Source of the DNA: Pelagophyceae sp. CCMP2097
Taxonomy: Eukaryota; Sar; Pelagophyceae
Direction of reading: 5' to 3'
Length of the DNA: 34,063 nt
NCBI GenBank assembly: GCA_026770575.1
Contig: MU657169.1
Span: 782,040 to 816,102, forward strand
Shown: positions 1-10,657 of the stretch, one piece after another
Layout of the letters: each line of letters opens with the position of its first letter
How positions within the stretch are numbered: position 1 is the stretch's first letter
Made by a program: the position numbers and the translations under genes
Notes under the pieces: generated by a model
Told to the model about the DNA's origin: nothing
Database searches by the model: none
Seen by the model: the letters and a program-made list of their open reading frames with translations, nothing else

Positions 1-326
1 AGACTCTTCGATCAGGACGGTTTCGGTCTGAGTGACCCTCATCCGACTCTGTGCCTCTGGGGGACCCGGATTGAGAGACATTGAGAGCCCCGGGTCGAGA
101 GGCACACGTGTTGTTTGTTGGTCGCGGAGAGCTGAAAAGCCCGGGACCGTCCTCTTCTTGGTTTGTTTTTTACGGCCGCTGTTTCTGGCTCTCGGTCGTC
201 GCGCGGCTGGGCCAACGGCCCAACCAGCTCCGCCTCGGGGGACTCCAACAGCGGTTGTAACGATGGGGATTGATTTAAGTCCGAATCCCTCCGAACGTTC
301 TTTTTACTTTCGGGAGAAGGCAAGGT

Positions 327-357
327 GCTCGAGAGATGCTCGAGAGATGCTCGAGAG
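327..357. repeat. Short tandem repeat, 11-bp unit
   Basis: The unit GCTCGAGAGAT occurs twice in full and once as its first nine bases, head to tail. It lies in the repeat-rich stretch before the first gene. The stretch 1-326 around it holds GC-rich sequence with open frames on both strands but no recognisable protein. No function is claimed. Confidence 0.85.
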
Positions 358-422
358 GCGCCGAGCGCGTTCGTCTAGGACCGCGCTCGTCGTCTCCACG
401 CCCCGTATAGGCACGATAACTC

Positions 423-670
423 GGCAAGCGGCGTCCTTTGCCCTTGGAAACCGTTCGATCTCTGGAGCGCCTTGTCTTCTTCTCTGCACGCCCTGCTCGT
501 TCTCTGCTCGTCCACGTCCTGCTCGTCCACGACGCGCGCATCGCGTTGAAATTTCCCCCTCGGCTCCAGTCTCGGCTGCTTTCTTGGATCAGGTGGTTTT
601 TCACCCCTCGGATGCGCAGTCTCGACTGCTACCTTGGATTAAGTGGTTTTTCACCCCCTCGGCTCCAAGA
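423..670 (+). repeat. Dispersed repeat family C, fragment
   Basis: The block from the GGCGTCCTTTGCCCTTGG motif to the CTGCTCGTCCACG motifs recurs near 23365-23465. It is followed by two copies of a roughly 40-bp module containing CTTGGAT-AAGTGGTTTTTCACCCC. That module also appears at 23210-23245 and, inverted, at 26518-26570. This is therefore a partial third copy of the repeat that flanks the gene at 23.7-26.3 kb. No protein is supported here. Confidence 0.7.
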
Positions 671-700
671 GAAAATCGGTACCATGAACATGCTGCTAGG

Positions 701-779
701 TAGGAATTCCTACTCCAGTACATGTAGGAATTCCTAGGAATTCCTACTCTATCAGGATAGGAATTCCTAGGAATTCCTA
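701..779. repeat. Array of five TAGGAATTCCTA palindromes
   Basis: The perfect 12-bp palindrome TAGGAATTCCTA occurs at 701-712, 725-736, 735-746, 758-769 and 768-779. Two pairs share a TA. Three more copies lie at 17355, 19750 and 23141. It sits about 80 bp before the first gene's start codon. Each copy reads as GGAATTCC flanked by TA, which looks like a target-site duplication (see findings). Confidence 0.9.
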
Positions 780-858
780 ATGCCTGCGCAAGATCTTGAG
801 AAATCTCCCGACCGCGCCGGGTCTCGCGCGTCGACGGTCGCCCGCGGGGCTTCGCGCC

Positions 859-3800
859 ATGGCCCGTAAGAAGAAGCCAGAGGGCGCCGCCGCCGCCGCG
901 CCGCGGCAGGCTGCGCGGCCGGCGGGCAGCGCGGCCGGCGGCGGCGCGGCGCGGCCGGCGCTGGGCATCGGCGTGGCGGCGCTGCCCGCGATCGTCGCGG
1001 CCGCCACGGGTGCGCTGTACGCGTGGACGGCGGCACCGAGCCTCGGTGGTGGGGACTCTGGTGAACTGCTGGCCGAGGCGTGCGCCGGCGGCGTCGGCCA
1101 CCCGCCCGGGTACGGTCTATACCTCATGCTCACGGAACGCGCCATCGACGCCCTCGCCGGCATCACGTCGCCCGGCCGCGCGGGTGAGCCGCGGCCGCCG
1201 CGCGAGGGACGGCCGTGGCGAAGTGCACGGGGCCGGCGGCGACCCTCTGGGCTGCGGACGTGTCTGCGCAGGCGCGCTCGAGTCCGCCTTTTTCGGGGCT
1301 GTGGCCGTCTTCGGCGTGTCGCTGGCGGCGGCGCTGGCGGCGCCAGAGTGCGACGCCGTGGCGGCGTCCGTCGCGGGGATCGCGTTCGGCGCGTCGCCGC
1401 TCGTCTGGGAGTACAGCACGCACGCAGAAGTGTTTTCGCTCAACAACGCCCTATGCAGCCTCGGCCTCGTCTGCGCCGTCGCCGCGCAAAACGCGCGAGC
1501 GGGCGCGCGGACGGGCTCTGGCGGCGCGCTCGGGCCGCGCCGGCTGGTGGGCCTGTGCGCGGCGGTCCTCGTCGGCCTCTGCGGCGCGCACCAGCACGCG
1601 GCGCTGCTCTCGGCGCTGCCGCTCAGCGCGCCCGTCGTCGCAGACGCCCTCGAACAAGGGCCGCTCGCTTTCATCGCGCTCGCCCTGACGACGGCCGCGA
1701 CGTGGGCCGTGCCGACGCTCGCGCTGCGCGCCAGGTCGCTCGAGCCAAAGGCAGGCATGTGGGGCGACCTCACCACGCTGACCGGGTCAGTTAGTAGTGG
1801 CCGGGGCTGGTGTGGTGGAGTCAGAGGCCGTTCCCGTCGCGACCCGGGCAGGCCGTCTCCCGACGACGACGGCGGCGTGTGCGTCGATGCCACGACGCGT
1901 AGGCTGTGGCGGCACGTGACGCGCGCCGAGTACGGCACGTTCCGTCTGGGCGCGCCGGGGCGCTTGCACGAGCCGAACGATTCGATGCGGCGGATCGCCG
2001 CGTACGGCGGCTGGACGATCGCGCAGGCTTCGTACGCAGTCCCCGTCCTCGGCGCCATCGCAGTCGCCGCGGCGCTCCTCGACCCCAAGAGGAGGTGCGT
2101 GGCTGCTTCGCCGGGCCTCGCGCCGCGAAATCTACGGCAAGACGCTTCTTCGTTCCGCCCTGCCCCTTTCGACGATCCGGCGCTTGAAGATTGATGCGCC
2201 AGGGCGTCGTCGCTGCTCGTGTCCGGCGCCTGGGCCTTTTACGCGCGTGACTTTGGTACCTTTTGGGGATTGTCGCTGAGACGCGTCTTCGTACCGCCGC
2301 CGCCAGGACACGTGGGGCGCAGGTTGTTGCCTGGCACTGCATCTGGTCAAACCTCGGCATCTTCGACTCGGTGCGTCCCAAGCCGTCCGAGCCGCGAGCC
2401 GGGGCGGCGGTGACTTTTTCAGCTGCTTATGTCGCGTAGTCCATGGCATACGAGGTGCACGCGCGGTTCTGGTTGCAGCCGCACGGGACGCTGTGCGTCC
2501 TCGCCGGCGTCGGATCCGCGCACGTCGTCGCGAAGCTCGACAAGGGTGTTTTCGGTGGGCGGCGGCGCGCGGCCCCCGCGGCCCTGGCCGTCGCCGCCGC
2601 GTTTTACGCGCACCGGACGCAGCAGCGCTGGGGCGCGCTCGACGCGAGCGACGCCTGGGCCATGCACGCGCACGGCTCGGCGGTCCTAAACGTACGTCCG
2701 ACTCGGCCGCGGGAGCGGGGACGCCGCGGCTCGCTCGACCACCGCGCCAGGTCCCGCCGGGCGCTTTGCTGCTGTCGCACACCGACCTCCACTGGAACCC
2801 CGCGCGGTACGTGCGCACCTGCGAGGCGCAGCGGGACGTGACGCACGGTGCGCGTTTTTTTGTCGGGGGTCGGACGCCGTCAGACATCGTTTGTGCGTCC
2901 GGGTGCGGCGCGCGGACGCGGCGCGCCTCGCAGTGTCGCTGCAGCTGCTGCCGTACCCGTGGTTCGAGCGGCAGCGCGGTCTGTACGAGCGCGTCACGTT
3001 CCCGGAGATCGACGCGGCCACTGCGTCGACGGACGTCCGGTCCGAGGCGTACGAGGCCATGCTCTTGGAGCTCGTCCGGGCCAATTCGGCCGAGTTCGAG
3101 CAGGCCGGCATCTTCGTCGACATGCACGGCGTCTTCGAGCCGCGGATTGGCGCCATGGGGCTCTGGGGCGGCCGCTTCGCGCTCGTGCCCTGGGGGTGCG
3201 GCTTCGCCTGAAAAAGAGGAAGCATCGCCGCTGGGGAGGCGCGACGGCTGCGGGCGACGGCGGCGCCTAGGCTGTCGTATCGCGTCGTGGGGCGCGACCT
3301 GCTGCGCGACGCTGAGAGCTTGCTGCGCGACTCTTTGCGGCAGCTCGAGCTCTTGCGGCAGGAATACGCGTCGCGCCCCGGCGGCGTGGCCGCGCTGGAG
3401 CGGTTCCGCCCGGGGACCTGGGAGCGCGCGGCGCTCTGCGCCTACCACGACGCGCACTACCAGGCTGGGCTCTGGGCGCTGACGTTTGCGCAGCAGCTGC
3501 GGCTGCAGCTCGGCGGCCGTCCGGAACTCTTCGACGCGTTCCTGGGCGCGCTCCGCAGCGCTTGGGAGCTGACGGTGCTGGCCGCGGTCGCCGCGGACCG
3601 CGGCGCTCTGACGTCGTCGCCGCGCGACGCCGAGAAGAACGCGCTGCTCGCCGCGGTCACGCTCCACGGCGCTTTGAGCGTCGCGGCAAAGCTCTCGCCC
3701 GCAAAGACGCCCGGGGCCGCGCCCGGGCCGTCGCCCGAGGCCGAGCTGCGCGCGCTTTCAGAGGCGTCGCTCGACCGCGCGCGGCGCTTCGTGGACGACC

Positions 3801-3868
3801 GCCGCGACGACAGGGACCACGCCGTCTTCGCCAACTTCCTCGCGACGCTCGAGCGAGCCCTCGCATAA
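859..3868 (+). CDS. TMEM260: TMEM260-like protein O-mannosyltransferase (DUF2723), multi-exon
   Basis: This is a membrane glycosyltransferase of the GT-C type. The family's human member O-mannosylates IPT domains in the ER. After a basic, Ala-rich start, a hydrophobic helix leads into the family signature GGDSGEL (about residue 63) and then a GHPPGY loop. Later blocks also match: WEYSTHAEVF, GAHQHAA, AEYGTFRL, ARFWLQPHG, PPGALLL and LLPYPWF. Exons I can phase are 859-1183, 1272-1785, 1903-2094, 2323-2370, 2440-2691, about 2751-2847, about 2884-3195 and 3271-3868. The exon starting at 2203 and the joints near 2247-2323 and 2848-2884 are not resolved. The start at 859 is the ATG before MARKKKPEG. 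The C-terminal exon (198 aa) is helical and ends at TAA 3866-3868. The family call is firm; the exact model is not. Confidence 0.85.
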
Positions 3869-4261
3869 CAGGACCGTGCCAAGGACCCAAGGCCGGGCCG
3901 TCGGGGCGATGGGCCACGCACTCCACCCGAGGGGCGAGGACCACGTCGAAGCGGTTCGCGAGCCTCGTCGTGGAAAAGCCGGACAAGGCACCTCGCCGAC
4001 CCGTCGAGGAAGGAGATGGTGGGGGTCATTCGGTCCGAGCGATTGCTTGACTCGTGCCGTGCGTCGTGGAGAAAATAATCGAGCGGGGTCTGGCTACGAT
4101 GATTTGTGATTACTCGAGGGTTGCATCGGAGCGCGGGCACGATTCCGCGGGCACGGTTTCGGGCGCCGCGCGGCCGTGCTCGTGCCGGTGCGTCGCGGGG
4201 AGATCGGCCGGGGCCCCGCTCGGAGATGTGGAATTGCGCCGAGGCAGCGCGACCTGGTGGA
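3869..4261. other. Intergenic, convergent 3' ends
   Basis: This stretch lies between the 3' ends of the TMEM260-like gene (+) and the SEL1 gene (-). I see no conserved ORF, repeat or RNA in it. It probably holds both 3' untranslated regions. Confidence 0.5.
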
Positions 4262-5280
4262 TCAACGTGATGGCGGCCCGAGCCCAACCTCATTGAGAAT
4301 CTTTGCGGAACCAACGTGCCCCTGGGCCGCGGCGCGCTTGTGGTAGCGCAGCGCCTCGCCGAGGTCCCGCGGCACGTCGTGGCCCTTCACATAACATGTG
4401 CCGAGCCTGTGCAGCGCTTCGGGAAAGCCCTGCGCCGCGGCAAAGCCCAAACCACCGCGCGGCTTCGTCGAACGACTGCGCCACGCCCGAGCCGTGATAT
4501 AACATGCTGCCGAAATTGAGCTGAGAGCTCGGGAATCCTTGCTCGGCTGCGCGCTGAAACCACCGCGTGGCGGCCTCGTGGTTAATCTCCACGCCCTGCC
4601 CCGCATAGTAACAAGAGCCCAACATAGCCTTGCGCAGCAGTGCGCTCGAACGACTGGCGCGCCCGCTTATTCTTGAGGCCGTTCGTAGCATCAGGGTACG
4701 CATAGCCGAGCTCGACCTGCGCCTCGGCGTTGCCTTCGTCCGCGTGCTTCTGGACCCGGCGCACCCTCTCGGCATGCGACTTGTAGGCTGGCAAGCGGCA
4801 GAGCGGGCATCGCATGTCGTATTCGACGCACTTGACGGAGCAGTCCGTGCAGGTACACTTGCAGCAGCAGTCGTAGAATCTTCGACTTTCACCTTCGAGT
4901 GGAAGCACGTCGAGGCAGATGGCACACGTGCCGCACCAGTCCGGCGTGTCGCCGTTCGGCGCGCTGACCTTGACCAACGCCGTCGTCCGGACAGCCGTTA
5001 AGCGCGCCACCGCCTTGGAGCCGTCCGCCGGCGCGACGTCCGCGACGATGACTGGCTCCTCCTTGACCTTCTTCGCCGACATAAGCGAGTCGAGGAGGCG
5101 GCCCTGGTACTCGGATGCCATCTGCCTGCACTGCGCCTTGTGCCCGCGCTCGCTCCATTCTACGAGCTGGCACGCCTTGCCGCAATAATGCCGGGATTTG
5201 CACTTGGTGCAGTGCTGGCATCGCGGCGCGTCGCAGACGCAGCACGGCTTTCGAGCGGGGAGCGCTGGCGGGTCGTCCAT
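4262..5280 (-). pseudogene. MYND-RING-SEL1 repeat protein with two frame breaks
   Basis: The start at ATG 5280 (MDDPPALPARK) places a MYND zinc finger at residues 13-51 (CCVC, CQHC, CGKAC, final H-x3-C). A RING-like C-x2-C cluster (CAICLDVLP ... CPLCRLP) follows around residues 120-170, then SEL1 repeats (AEAQVELGYAY and similar). The frame breaks twice. Near 4625 the SEL1 reading jumps from AAQG to AMLGSCYYAGQG with some 15-17 bases apparently missing. Near 4443 one extra T in a short run separates ARWFGL from AAAQGFPEALHRLGTCY. Read across the breaks, the repeats continue to a stop at 4262. Such proteins are usually adaptors, possibly of ubiquitin ligases. It could be a decaying gene, an assembly error or, less likely, an unrecognised intron. 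Confidence 0.7.
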
Positions 5281-5456
5281 CGCGCCGGGTCGGTCGACGT
5301 CAGAGACCTGCAGCTGTAGCGTGGCGACGAGCCACCGCCGCGCGGTTGCCACAACAAGCTATCGCTGAAATTCGGCGATACTTTAAAGTTCGGCGACTAG
5401 GTAAACGCGAGTCCTCGCACCTCGGGAGCCGCGCCTGACGGTCGACGCGCCCCCCC

Positions 5457-6435
5457 ATGCAGCTCTGGGCGTTGGCGCTGGGCCTCTGCCTGGGCACGGG
5501 CTCGGCGAAGCTGCGGACGGCGGCGGTGACCGGCGGCACCAAGGGTCTCGGGCGGGCCATCGTCGACGAACTTTTAGCCGAGGGTTACCACGTCGTGACG
5601 TGCGCGCGCAGCGGCATCGACGAGTTCAACGCCGATGCGCCGGCGGATTGCGTCGCCGTCCAAGCCGACGTCTCGACGCCCGAGGGTCAGTCCCGACGCG
5701 ACCCGAGGCAAACGCAGAGGCTGCGCGTCGCGCCTCGGCGCGCTCCTGATGCTCGGGGCTAGGCCGGCGCGCCTTTGTCTCGGCCGTCGAGGCTGAGCTG
5801 CTGGGCGAACCGCTAGACGTGTTGGTGAACAACGTCGGTACGAACGTCCGCCACGCCGTGTGCGACGTCTCCGACGCCGAGTACGCCGCGCTCATGGCGA
5901 CCAACCTCGACTCGGCCTTCTTCCTCTGCCGAGATTTATTCCCGCACCTCTGCAAGCCTGGGGGCTGCGTGGTGAACATCGGGTCCATTTCCGGAGTGAC
6001 CGTCGACAACACGGGAGCCGTCTACGCCATCTCAAAGGCTGCTCTGGACCACCTCACGCGGTACCTCGCCTGCGAGTGGGGGCCCCTCGGCGTGGCGCGC
6101 GGCGTCCCGGGGGTCGCCGCGGCGGAGCAAAGGCCGTCGACCGTCTCGGCACGGCCGTCGAGCTTGCACCGCTCGAGCGGGTTGTTTACTGCCGGGTCTA
6201 GGTGCGCGTGAACTCGGTGGACCCTTGGTTCATCCGGACGGAGCTCACGGCGCCGCTGCTCAGCGACCCCGCGTTCAGCGGCGTCGTCGAGGCGCGCACG
6301 CCGCTGCGCCGCGTCGGCGAGCCCTTCGAGGTCGCCAAGACCGTGGCCTTCCTCTGCGGCGCCGGCGCGGGCTACATCACGGGACAGGTTTTGTGCGTCG
6401 ACGGGGGCCTCACGGTCGACGGCTTCCGCTCCTAA
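5457..6435 (+). CDS. Tropinone-reductase-like short-chain dehydrogenase
   Basis: This is an NAD(P)-dependent oxidoreductase of the classical SDR family. Exons 5457-5685, 5763-6091 and 6202-6435 join in phase, giving 263 codons plus a stop. The first residues ([17 protein letters not shown]) form a hydrophobic signal peptide or anchor. The cofactor motif TGGTKGLG follows, then NNVGTN, GSISG with the catalytic Ser, and YAISK with the Tyr-Lys pair. The end is [32 protein letters not shown] and the C-terminal block are closest to plant tropinone-reductase-like SDRs, whose substrates are mostly unknown, so the substrate cannot be named. The second exon starts as [12 protein letters not shown]. The introns (77 and 110 bp) start GTCAGT and GTGGCG. 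It lies 475 bp upstream of the nitrite reductase on the same strand. Confidence 0.85.
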
Positions 6436-6910
6436 TTGCGCCCGAAACCGCGGCGACGTTTTCAGTAAACGGCAGGCCTCGTCGCTCGTACCGATCCATG
6501 CCTGAAGAGGCCTGCCGACGGCCGACGGACCGGCGGGTCGCTCGAAGCAGGCCCATGTGCGAAGTGCGAACAAATTCGAAATTGTTCGAAATCTGGAAGC
6601 AGGCATGGCCTCGCGGCGCTCCTCGACGGGGCCGTGCTGGGATGCACCCACAGTGGCGCAATCCGGCGGGGTGGACCAGAGGTGGGGTTCCGCGGGTCGT
6701 TCAAAATATTTAAACGACGGTACTCGTCCGGCGCTGGCGGCGGGGCCTGAGACCGCCGCGCTTACATGCCGGGCAGAGGCCGTCGTCGGCGGCTACAAGC
6801 AGCCGGCATCGCGAATATTTCACGGTTCAACATAGCTTTCCCTTTTGGGCGAAATTACCCCCGCCAAACGTGACCACCTCGCAGTCTGCCCCCGGCGCGC
6901 GTCTCGCAGC
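6436..6910. promoter_or_regulatory. Upstream region of nitrite reductase
   Basis: This 475-bp gap holds the SDR 3' end and the presumed promoter of the nitrite reductase. AT-rich patches stand out in an otherwise GC-rich stretch: TTCGAAATTGTTCGAAAT near 6573 and AAAATATTTAAAC near 6703. No ORF here looks coding. The promoter role is inferred from position only. Confidence 0.35.
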
Positions 6911-8778
6911 ATGGCGCGGCTGGTTCTGCTGCTGGCGTGCGCGCGCGAGGCGGCGGCGTTCGAGCCGTCGCTGCCGCGGTCGGCGGGGGCGCGCGGGCGG
7001 GCGCTGGCTTCGGCGCTGGCTTCCGCCCCTTCGAGGACGACGGGCATGGACTACCTGTCGCCCGAGGCCCGCGAGCGCGCGATGAACCCCAAGGCAAACC
7101 CGATTGAGAAGATGAAGATCGTTAAGGACGGGACTTCGGCGTTTACGGATGTGTACGAATACGCGGCAGCAATCCGCGCGGGCACCTTGACCTGGGAGGA
7201 CGTCGAGAAGCAGGACTTCGACAACCGCCTCAAATGGGTGCGTGCCCCGCGGCGGGGGGCGTATAGGGGGCGCCGGAGGCGTCGCGAAAATATCGCCCAA
7301 ACGGACGCCGCAGCGTCGACTGCACACCCCAGGTGGGCCTGCTGCACCGTTCCAAGCGCACGCCGGGCAAGTTCATGATGCGCCTTCGCACGCCGAACGG
7401 CGTCGTGACTTCGTCGCAGCTTCGTTTCTACGCCGAGTCGGTGGAGCCTTACGGCCCGGAGTTGGGAGTGGTGGACATCACCACTCGCCAGTCCATCCAG
7501 CTGCGCGGCGTCGAGCTGCAGGACGCCGACAAGATCATCGACGGCCTCGCGGCGCGCAACCAGACGTCGTTCCAGTCTGCCTTGGACAACATCCGCAACC
7601 TCGTCGGCTCGCCGCTCGCGGGCATCGACGCCTTGGAGCTCGTTGACACGCGGCCCTTCTGCGAAAACCTCAACGACATGGCCTCGCTGAACCGCGAGAC
7701 GGGCCAGCGCGGCAACCCGCAGTGGGGCAACCTGCCGCGCAAGTTTAACATCGCCGTCTCGGGCGGCCGCGACGACTACGCGCACACGCACATCAACGAC
7801 ATCGGCCTCCAACCCGTCAAGCACGCCAAGACGGGCGTTGTGGGCTTCAACGTCGTCCTCGGCGGCTACTTCTCCATCAAGCGCAGCGTCGATGCCGTCC
7901 ACATGGACCTCTGGATGCCCGCAGACGTCGGCGCCGTCGACCGCTTCTGCGAGGCCATCCTGGAAATCTTCCGCGATGAGGGCGCGCGTGGCAACCGCCA
8001 GGAGGCGCGCCTCCGCTGCCTCGTCGACAAGCTCGGCGTCGACGTCTTCCGGGCAAAGGTCGTTGCCAAGCTACCCGCGGGCGAGCAGGCGCAGATCGAC
8101 GTCGAGCAGGCGCAGGATGCGGCGCCCTGGGCCCGCCGCGAGCTCCTGGGCGTGCACGCGCAGGTCCAGCCCGGCCTGAGCCGCGTCGGCGTCCACGTGC
8201 CCTCGGGCCGCCTCTCGGTGCAGCAGTGCCGCGACCTGGCCGACCTGGCCGACAAGTACTCTGGCGGCGAGTGCCGCGTCACGGTGGACCAGAATGCAAT
8301 CTTCGCAAACGTCAAGGACGCCGACGTCGCCGCTCTGTTGGCCGAGAAGGCGCTGAACCAGGGCTACCTCGCGGTCAACCCGGGCAACATCGTCGGGCAC
8401 TCGGTCACGTGCACCGGGGCGCAGTTCTGCGGCCTCGGCCTCATCGAGACCAAGGGCCACGCCGACGTGATGACGCGCGCGCTGCAGGCCAAGTTCGACG
8501 TCCCGACGCCGCTCCGCATCCACTGGACCGGGTGCCCCAACTCGTGCGCCCAAGTCCAAGTCGCCGACATTGGCATCATGGGCGCGCCCGCGCGCAAGGT
8601 CGACGCAGAGGGCAAGGCCAAGGCCGTACCCGGATGCAACATCTTCGTCGGCGGCACCATCGGCGAGGACTCGCAGCTCAGCCTCGAGCCCTGGCGATCG
8701 GGCGTGCCCCTCGAGGACCTGCAGCCCATCATGGAGGAGCTCATCGTCGAGAAGTTCGGCGCCACACCCAAGAAGTAG
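6911..8778 (+). CDS. NiR: Plastid ferredoxin-nitrite reductase
   Basis: This enzyme reduces nitrite to ammonium with six electrons from ferredoxin, in the plastid stroma. Exons 6911-7237 and 7333-8778 join after KW in phase 0, giving 590 codons including the stop. The siroheme/4Fe-4S ligands are visible as CTGAQFC (about residues 469-475) and TGCPNSC (about 509-514). The ferredoxin-dependent family core also appears: FMMRLRTPNGVV, RQSIQLRG, NIAVSGGRDD and HINDIG. The length fits plant-type NiR, without the flavin or Rieske parts of NAD(P)H enzymes. The N-terminus (MARLVLLLACAREAAAFEPS) is a signal peptide ending in an AAAF junction and followed by an Ala/Arg-rich transit region, as expected for a secondary plastid. 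The intron (95 bp) has a GTGCGT donor. It begins the nitrogen/one-carbon cluster. Confidence 0.96.
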
Positions 8779-9274
8779 ACGCCACGTACATACCCCCCCG
8801 CGCCGCGAGACCGGCGACCACCCTGCCACGAAGAGTCGCACGGCCCACATCGGGACCGCGTGGCCGCAACGCCGTCGGCTCTTTTTTTAACACCACATAC
8901 ATTAACTTGACGTGTCCATATTCACGACGTGCCGACGGCACGCAGACCCCACCGCCGCGCATCGACAGGACGTGTCCATACTCCGAATCCAACCGCGGGA
9001 CGAACGATCCCCGCGGTCGAGTCGAATGCGGCCGGCGTGTATTATAATTCGCGCGGTGCGTGCGCGCGCGCGGCAGTGCGTGCGCGCGCGCGGTTGTGTG
9101 GGCGCTGCGTGGCGCCGCATCCGCGCGGGGCGCGCGCGAGCGGCTCGCGGGGGTCGCGGCGTCCGTGCGATAACACGGCGGGCTGGTTTGGACAGTGGCC
9201 CGGCCGAAGGTCGACGGACTCTCGCGGAGGGGGATGGACATAGGGCGAAGCGGGGGCGCGGCGGCGGGCGTGTG
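8779..9274. other. Intergenic between convergent genes, with a 20-bp tandem repeat
   Basis: This stretch separates the 3' ends of NiR (+) and the small membrane protein (-). A 20-bp unit starting GTGCGTGCGCGCGCGCGG is repeated twice at 9056-9095 (alternating purine-pyrimidine). ACGTGTCCATA is present twice, near 8910 and 8970. I see no coding sequence. Confidence 0.6.
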
Positions 9275-9845
9275 TTACGCCTTCTTGTCTTTTAGCGGAA
9301 CGGCGGCTTCCCCGTACTCGTTCACACAAGTCGTCGCCTTGACAGTGACGCACGCATAAATCATCGACACCGCCGTCGCCGCCACGTGGTGGTCCGCCAG
9401 CCGCCGGCCCTCGGGGCCTAAACCAAAGGCGTGCCAACAAAGGCGTGTGCAGGGGCGTTGAAGGGACGCACGCTCGACAAAGGCCTTGAAGGCGGGCATG
9501 GCGACGAAGTACGTGATGAAGAAGCAGAGGACGGTGCAGAGCAGCGCGTAGAGTTGGTACCTACCCGCGGGGCCGTCGCGCCGGCCGGCCGCGCTTTGCG
9601 TGGCAGGGGCACTTCCTCGAGCGGGTCCGCGGCGCTTACATGACTGTGACGGACTTGCGGCCGCAGCGCGTGACGTAGTAGCCCGTGAGGCCCGTCGCGG
9701 CAGCGCAGCTGATGGTGCCGCCGATGACAAAGAGGTTAGAGTGTTCGAGGACCAAGAACAGCACAAAGACGACCGCCATGCCAGTCTGGATGCGCATCCA
9801 CTTCTCGAACAGCGCGCCCTTCTCCGAAACGAGAGCCTCGGACAT
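9275..9845 (-). CDS. Small multi-pass membrane protein of unknown function
   Basis: I do not recognise this protein. Exon 1 runs from ATG 9845 (MSEALVSEKG) to 9640 with a GTAAGC donor. Exon 2 starts at 9560 in matching phase. A further GTGCGT...TTTAG interval of 54 bp (9471-9418) is open and in frame, so it may be spliced or retained. The product is roughly 150-170 aa. Hydrophobic segments lie around GMAVVFVLFLVLEH, LFVIGGTISCAAATGL, YALLCTVLCFFITYF and, more weakly, AATAVSMIYACVTV. The tail is charged (PLKDKKA). It sits tail-to-tail with NiR inside the nitrogen/one-carbon cluster, so a role in transport or membrane assembly is possible but unproven. The GC-rich third codon positions and valid splice phases argue that it is a real gene. 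Confidence 0.6.
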
Positions 9846-10168
9846 GGCGGCGACGCGCTTCGCGCTTGGCTGGCCGATCGGTCTCGACGTCACAAGTTCA
9901 AATTTTCAAAGATCGCTGAAGCGGCCCGAGCGTGAACGCTCGGCGCCGCGACCGCCGACGGGACGGCGCCAGCGGGCTGCGGGCCGACCACGACGGCGGG
10001 AACACCGACGACCCGCCTCGTGCCGGTGCCTCGGCGCCGTGCGGAGGCGAGTCGCGGACTCGTTCGGGATGTTTCGTTCACTCTTCACCACCGAGTCCAT
10101 CTGGCCGGCGCCTCCGAGGAATCTATACCCCTCCAGAGATGGACATTCGCCGGATCGCTGCTGCGTGG

Positions 10169-10530
10169 ATGGGCTGCTGCTCCTCCAAGATGGTCCTGGT
10201 CCGAGATTTTCGAGCATTCTCAAAGTCGACGGCAGGGCCGAGGGAGCCCCGAGACCCCGACGCCCGCCGGGCTGCTGCCAGCAGCCTTGAGGCTCGCCTG
10301 CAGCATCTAGAGCGCGCCCGGCAAAACGAGAGCGCCGTCCATGCCCCGGCGTCCAAGCCGCGTCGACGGTCAAAGGCCGCGCGCACCGATACGGCTGTGG
10401 AGCAGAGGAGCCCAGATTCGGAAGCACCGTCGGACGTCCGACACACGAGTCCTTGGTTGTGGATCAGAGCTCTGTGGCTCTCGACGCCGCCGCAGAGTCG
10501 CCCCGAGTGCGCTTTATTCACAGTCTATTT
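10169..10530 (+). CDS. Candidate small N-myristoylated protein (start exon only)
   Basis: The ATG at 10169 opens with MGCCSSK, a classic N-myristoylation plus palmitoylation start (Gly2, Cys3, Cys4, Ser6). A basic patch and a short helical stretch (SSLEARLQHLERARQNES) follow. The frame stays open but runs into the antisense of purU, so the true 3' end must lie earlier, probably after an unrecognised intron; the end given is approximate. Nothing else identifies it. It occupies the gap between two minus-strand genes. The motif could be coincidence in a GC-rich frame, so confidence is low. Confidence 0.25.
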
Positions 10531-10657
10531 AGTTTATTCAGACGGGCGCTTCTGCGTGCCGGCCGGCATATGTCCATACGGAGCGCCTCCCGCTGTGATT
10601 TCTTTGCGCACTCGGAAGTCCGCGCGTGCGCGGTCCGAGGGGCTTTCTTTTTTGTAC

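Noticed and set aside
2132..3667. Long minus-strand open frame (511 codons) opposite the TMEM260-like gene
   Set aside because: It is Arg/Pro/Ala-rich and matches nothing. It is the expected antisense shadow of a GC-rich gene whose plus-strand exons carry clear family motifs.
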